From Micromonospora chaiyaphumensis (GTDB taxonomy: Bacteria > Actinomycetota > Actinomycetes > Mycobacteriales > Micromonosporaceae), in contig NZ_FMCS01000001.1 of assembly GCF_900091435.1 (NCBI RefSeq), positions 62,001-126,000 of the forward strand: 64,000 bases of DNA, read 5' to 3'. Position 1 is the first letter of the stretch; every line of letters starts with the position of its first letter. Position numbers and translations under genes: made by a program. Below, piece after piece: positions 62,564-64,000 of the stretch. Under the pieces are notes generated by a model. That model had not been told where the DNA came from and did not search any database. It saw only the letters and a program-made list of their open reading frames with translations.

Positions 62564-62952
62564 GCGATCCCCGGGTCGGCCTGACCGTCACCCACCGCCG
62601 GTACGTGCCGTACTCCCACGCCCACTACGCGGGCAACCTCGTCGACGGGGCGTACGCGCTGGGGTTGTTCGGGGACGTCGCCACCGAGGTGTGCATCCGC
62701 ACCGACGGCGACGAGGGGCTGTTCGCCTCCTACTCCGACGTGCAGTTCAAGGCGCCCATGAAGGCCGGTGACGTGCTCGAGGTGATCGCCACCGTCACCC
62801 GGGTCGGCACCCGCAGCCGCACCATCGACTTCGCCGCCCGGGTGGTGTGCCGGGGCCGCCCCGACAAGTCGGAGTCGGCCGCCGAGGTCCTCGCCGAGCC
62901 GATCGTGGCGGTCACCGCGACCGGCACGGTGGTCGTCCCCCCAGCGGCGTGA
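62560..62952 (+). CDS. kal: 3-aminobutyryl-CoA ammonia lyase (hotdog fold)
   Basis: This 130-residue protein has a hotdog thioesterase-like fold (H-R-R-Y-V-P-Y-S-H-A-H-Y-A-G-N-L-V-D-G-A, F-K-A-P-M-K-A-G-D-V-L-E-V). By context and start it is Kal, which eliminates ammonia from 3-aminobutyryl-CoA to give crotonyl-CoA. Its ATG overlaps kamE. The gap before the next gene (62953-63010) holds a GAAGGAAGG ribosome-binding site and no gene. Confidence 0.87.
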   Translation: MSDPRVGLTVTHRRYVPYSHAHYAGNLVDGAYALGLFGDVATEVCIRTDGDEGLFASYSDVQFKAPMKAGDVLEVIATVTRVGTRSRTIDFAARVVCRGRPDKSESAAEVLAEPIVAVTATGTVVVPPAA

Positions 62953-63010
62953 GCGCGAGGAGCGAGCCGGGGTTGCGAGTTCCGAAGTCGCGAAGGAAGG
63001 ACAGCTCCGG

Positions 63011-64000
63011 GTGAACCTCGCCGTCTGCGCCGACGTCGGGTCGACGTACACCAAGGCGGCGGTGGTCGACCTCGACGGCGGCCGGCTCGTCGCGGCGGCG
63101 GCCGCGCCGACGACCGTGGGCACGGACGTGCTGCACGGCCTGGACGCCGCGGTCGGCGCCGCCACCGCCGGGCTCACCGCCGGTGACCTGCCCTGGTACG
63201 TCTGCTCGTCGGCCGGCGGTGGCCTGCGCCTGGCCGTCGTCGGCTACGAGCCCCTCGTCACCGCGCAGGCCGGCCGGCGCGTCGGGTTGTCCGCCGGGGC
63301 GAACGTGGTGCACGTGGCCGCCGGGCGGCTCGGTCAGGCCGACCTGACCGCGCTGCGCGCCGCCCGCCCCGACGTGGTGCTGCTCGTCGGCGGCACCGAC
63401 GGCGGCGACGCCGACACCCTCACCCACAACGCCACCCGGCTGGCGCGGGCGCGCTGGCGGGTGCCGGTGGTGCTCGCCGGCAACGCCGACGCCCGCGACG
63501 ACCTGCACGCCCTGCTGGCCGCGGCGGCGGTGCCGGTCACGGCCGCCGACAACGTGCTGCCCCGCATCGGGGTGCTCGCGCCCGCGCCGGCGCGCGCCGC
63601 GATCCGGGAGGTGTTCCTGCGGCACGTCATCGGCGGCAAGAAGCTGTCCCGCGGCGGCCGGTTCGCCCGCCTGGTGCGGGCCGCCACCCCCGACGCGGTG
63701 CTCACCGGCGTGGAGGTCCTCGCCGACGCCCTCGGCGGCGATCTGGCCGTCGTCGACGTCGGCGGCGCCACCACCGACGTGTACTCGGTGCTCACCCCGG
63801 ACGAGCGGGACACCGGCCCCAGCCAGGAGGTCGCCGGCACCCTGTGGCGGGCCCGCACCGTCGAGGGGGACCTCGGCATGCGGTGGAGCGCCCCCGGTGT
63901 GGTCCGCGCCGCCGCCGAGGAACGCCTCCTCGCCCCCGGCGAGGCCGACGACCTGGCCGCGGCGGCGGCGGTGCGGGCCGCCGACCCCGGCTTCCTGCCC
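63011..64000 (+). CDS. MutL/GlmL-like reactivating ATPase of B12 aminomutases (3' end outside window)
   Basis: The frame runs off the right edge after 330 residues. It starts with the actin-like ATPase motif C-A-D-V-G-S-T-Y-T-K and later shows V-L-L-V-G-G-T-D-G-G-D and V-V-D-V-G-G-A-T-T-D-V-Y. It resembles GlmL/MutL, the protein next to glutamate mutase and lysine aminomutase genes that is thought to reactivate the damaged cobalamin enzyme. GTG 63011 follows a good ribosome-binding site. Confidence 0.88.
   Translation, partial: MNLAVCADVGSTYTKAAVVDLDGGRLVAAAAAPTTVGTDVLHGLDAAVGAATAGLTAGDLPWYVCSSAGGGLRLAVVGYEPLVTAQAGRRVGLSAGANVVHVAAGRLGQADLTALRAARPDVVLLVGGTDGGDADTLTHNATRLARARWRVPVVLAGNADARDDLHALLAAAAVPVTAADNVLPRIGVLAPAPARAAIREVFLRHVIGGKKLSRGGRFARLVRAATPDAVLTGVEVLADALGGDLAVVDVGGATTDVYSVLTPDERDTGPSQEVAGTLWRARTVEGDLGMRWSAPGVVRAAAEERLLAPGEADDLAAAAAVRAADPGFLP

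Noticed and set aside
62945..63010. The GC-rich stretch before the MutL-like gene as a dispersed repeat.
   Set aside because: It reminded me of short repeats in related genomes, but only one copy is in this window, so it cannot be supported here.

Overview
The window is very GC-rich, with coding sequence that ends almost every codon in G or C. It has many GTG starts, tightly overlapping stop and start codons (ATGA, GTGA), and gene content typical of filamentous actinomycetes. A member of the Micromonosporaceae such as Micromonospora fits best, but this is inferred from style and gene content, since no rRNA or other marker gene is present. I saw no tRNA, rRNA, CRISPR array, insertion sequence or prophage. 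Most of the window is chromosomal accessory and metabolic DNA arranged as small regulator-plus-enzyme modules.

Region by region. 1-10 kb: the end of a YcaQ-like DNA-repair protein, an LCM-type methyltransferase, a soluble transhydrogenase, a YjbR protein, an MBL-fold hydrolase overlapping a DedA-like membrane protein, a membrane-anchored phosphodiesterase, an HxlR regulator divergent from a reductase/PPOX pair, and two hypothetical genes. 10-15 kb: a rifamycin phosphotransferase (rph) with a rifamycin-associated element upstream, and a glyoxalase-family gene divergent from a YafY/WYL regulator. 14.7-20.3 kb: a small zinc protein, a membrane protein, a GH15 glucoamylase-like enzyme, a 53-residue membrane peptide, an orphan CdiI-type immunity gene, a SnoaL-like protein and an MFS exporter.

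20.5-35.3 kb is a polysaccharide-use region: secreted GH18 chitinase, LtrA, ROK regulator, and secreted GH30 glycosidase with a ricin-type lectin. It is followed by an operon on the minus strand read from 34.1 to 26.7 kb (lipoprotein binding protein, ATPase, two permeases, ATPase, GH1 beta-glucosidase) with a LacI-family regulator upstream. The logic is extracellular cleavage, oligosaccharide import and cytoplasmic hydrolysis.

35.4-42.1 kb: an FkbM methyltransferase, a YCII/DGPF protein coupled to an ECF42-type sigma factor with its probable own promoter, YccF, a PucR regulator divergent from a frameshifted FAD dehydrogenase, two head-to-head gene remnants, and a Rho-N-like small protein. 42.3-47.2 kb is an iron-siderophore import locus (ATPase, two FecCD permeases, binding lipoprotein, siderophore-interacting reductase) around one IdeR/DtxR-type iron box. 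47.3-56 kb: a FUSC-like membrane protein, an M24 peptidase overlapping an acyl-CoA dehydrogenase, an Lrp regulator, a CDP-glycerol glycerophosphotransferase-like protein, a histidine phosphatase, an XRE regulator divergent from an SDR, and a CsbD-like protein.

56-64 kb holds a lysine-degradation locus of the kind known from fermenting anaerobes. It comprises lysine 2,3-aminomutase (minus strand), then divergently 3,5-diaminohexanoate dehydrogenase, an amidohydrolase, both subunits of the B12-dependent beta-lysine 5,6-aminomutase, 3-aminobutyryl-CoA ammonia lyase and a MutL-like ATPase running off the end. A long imperfect palindrome lies between the two divergent arms. The embedded amidohydrolase and the unknown control of this locus are the most interesting open points. 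Other strong observations are the rph/RAE pair, the ECF42 promoter, the single-base frameshift in the FAD dehydrogenase, and a set of genes that appear to be transcribed without leaders.
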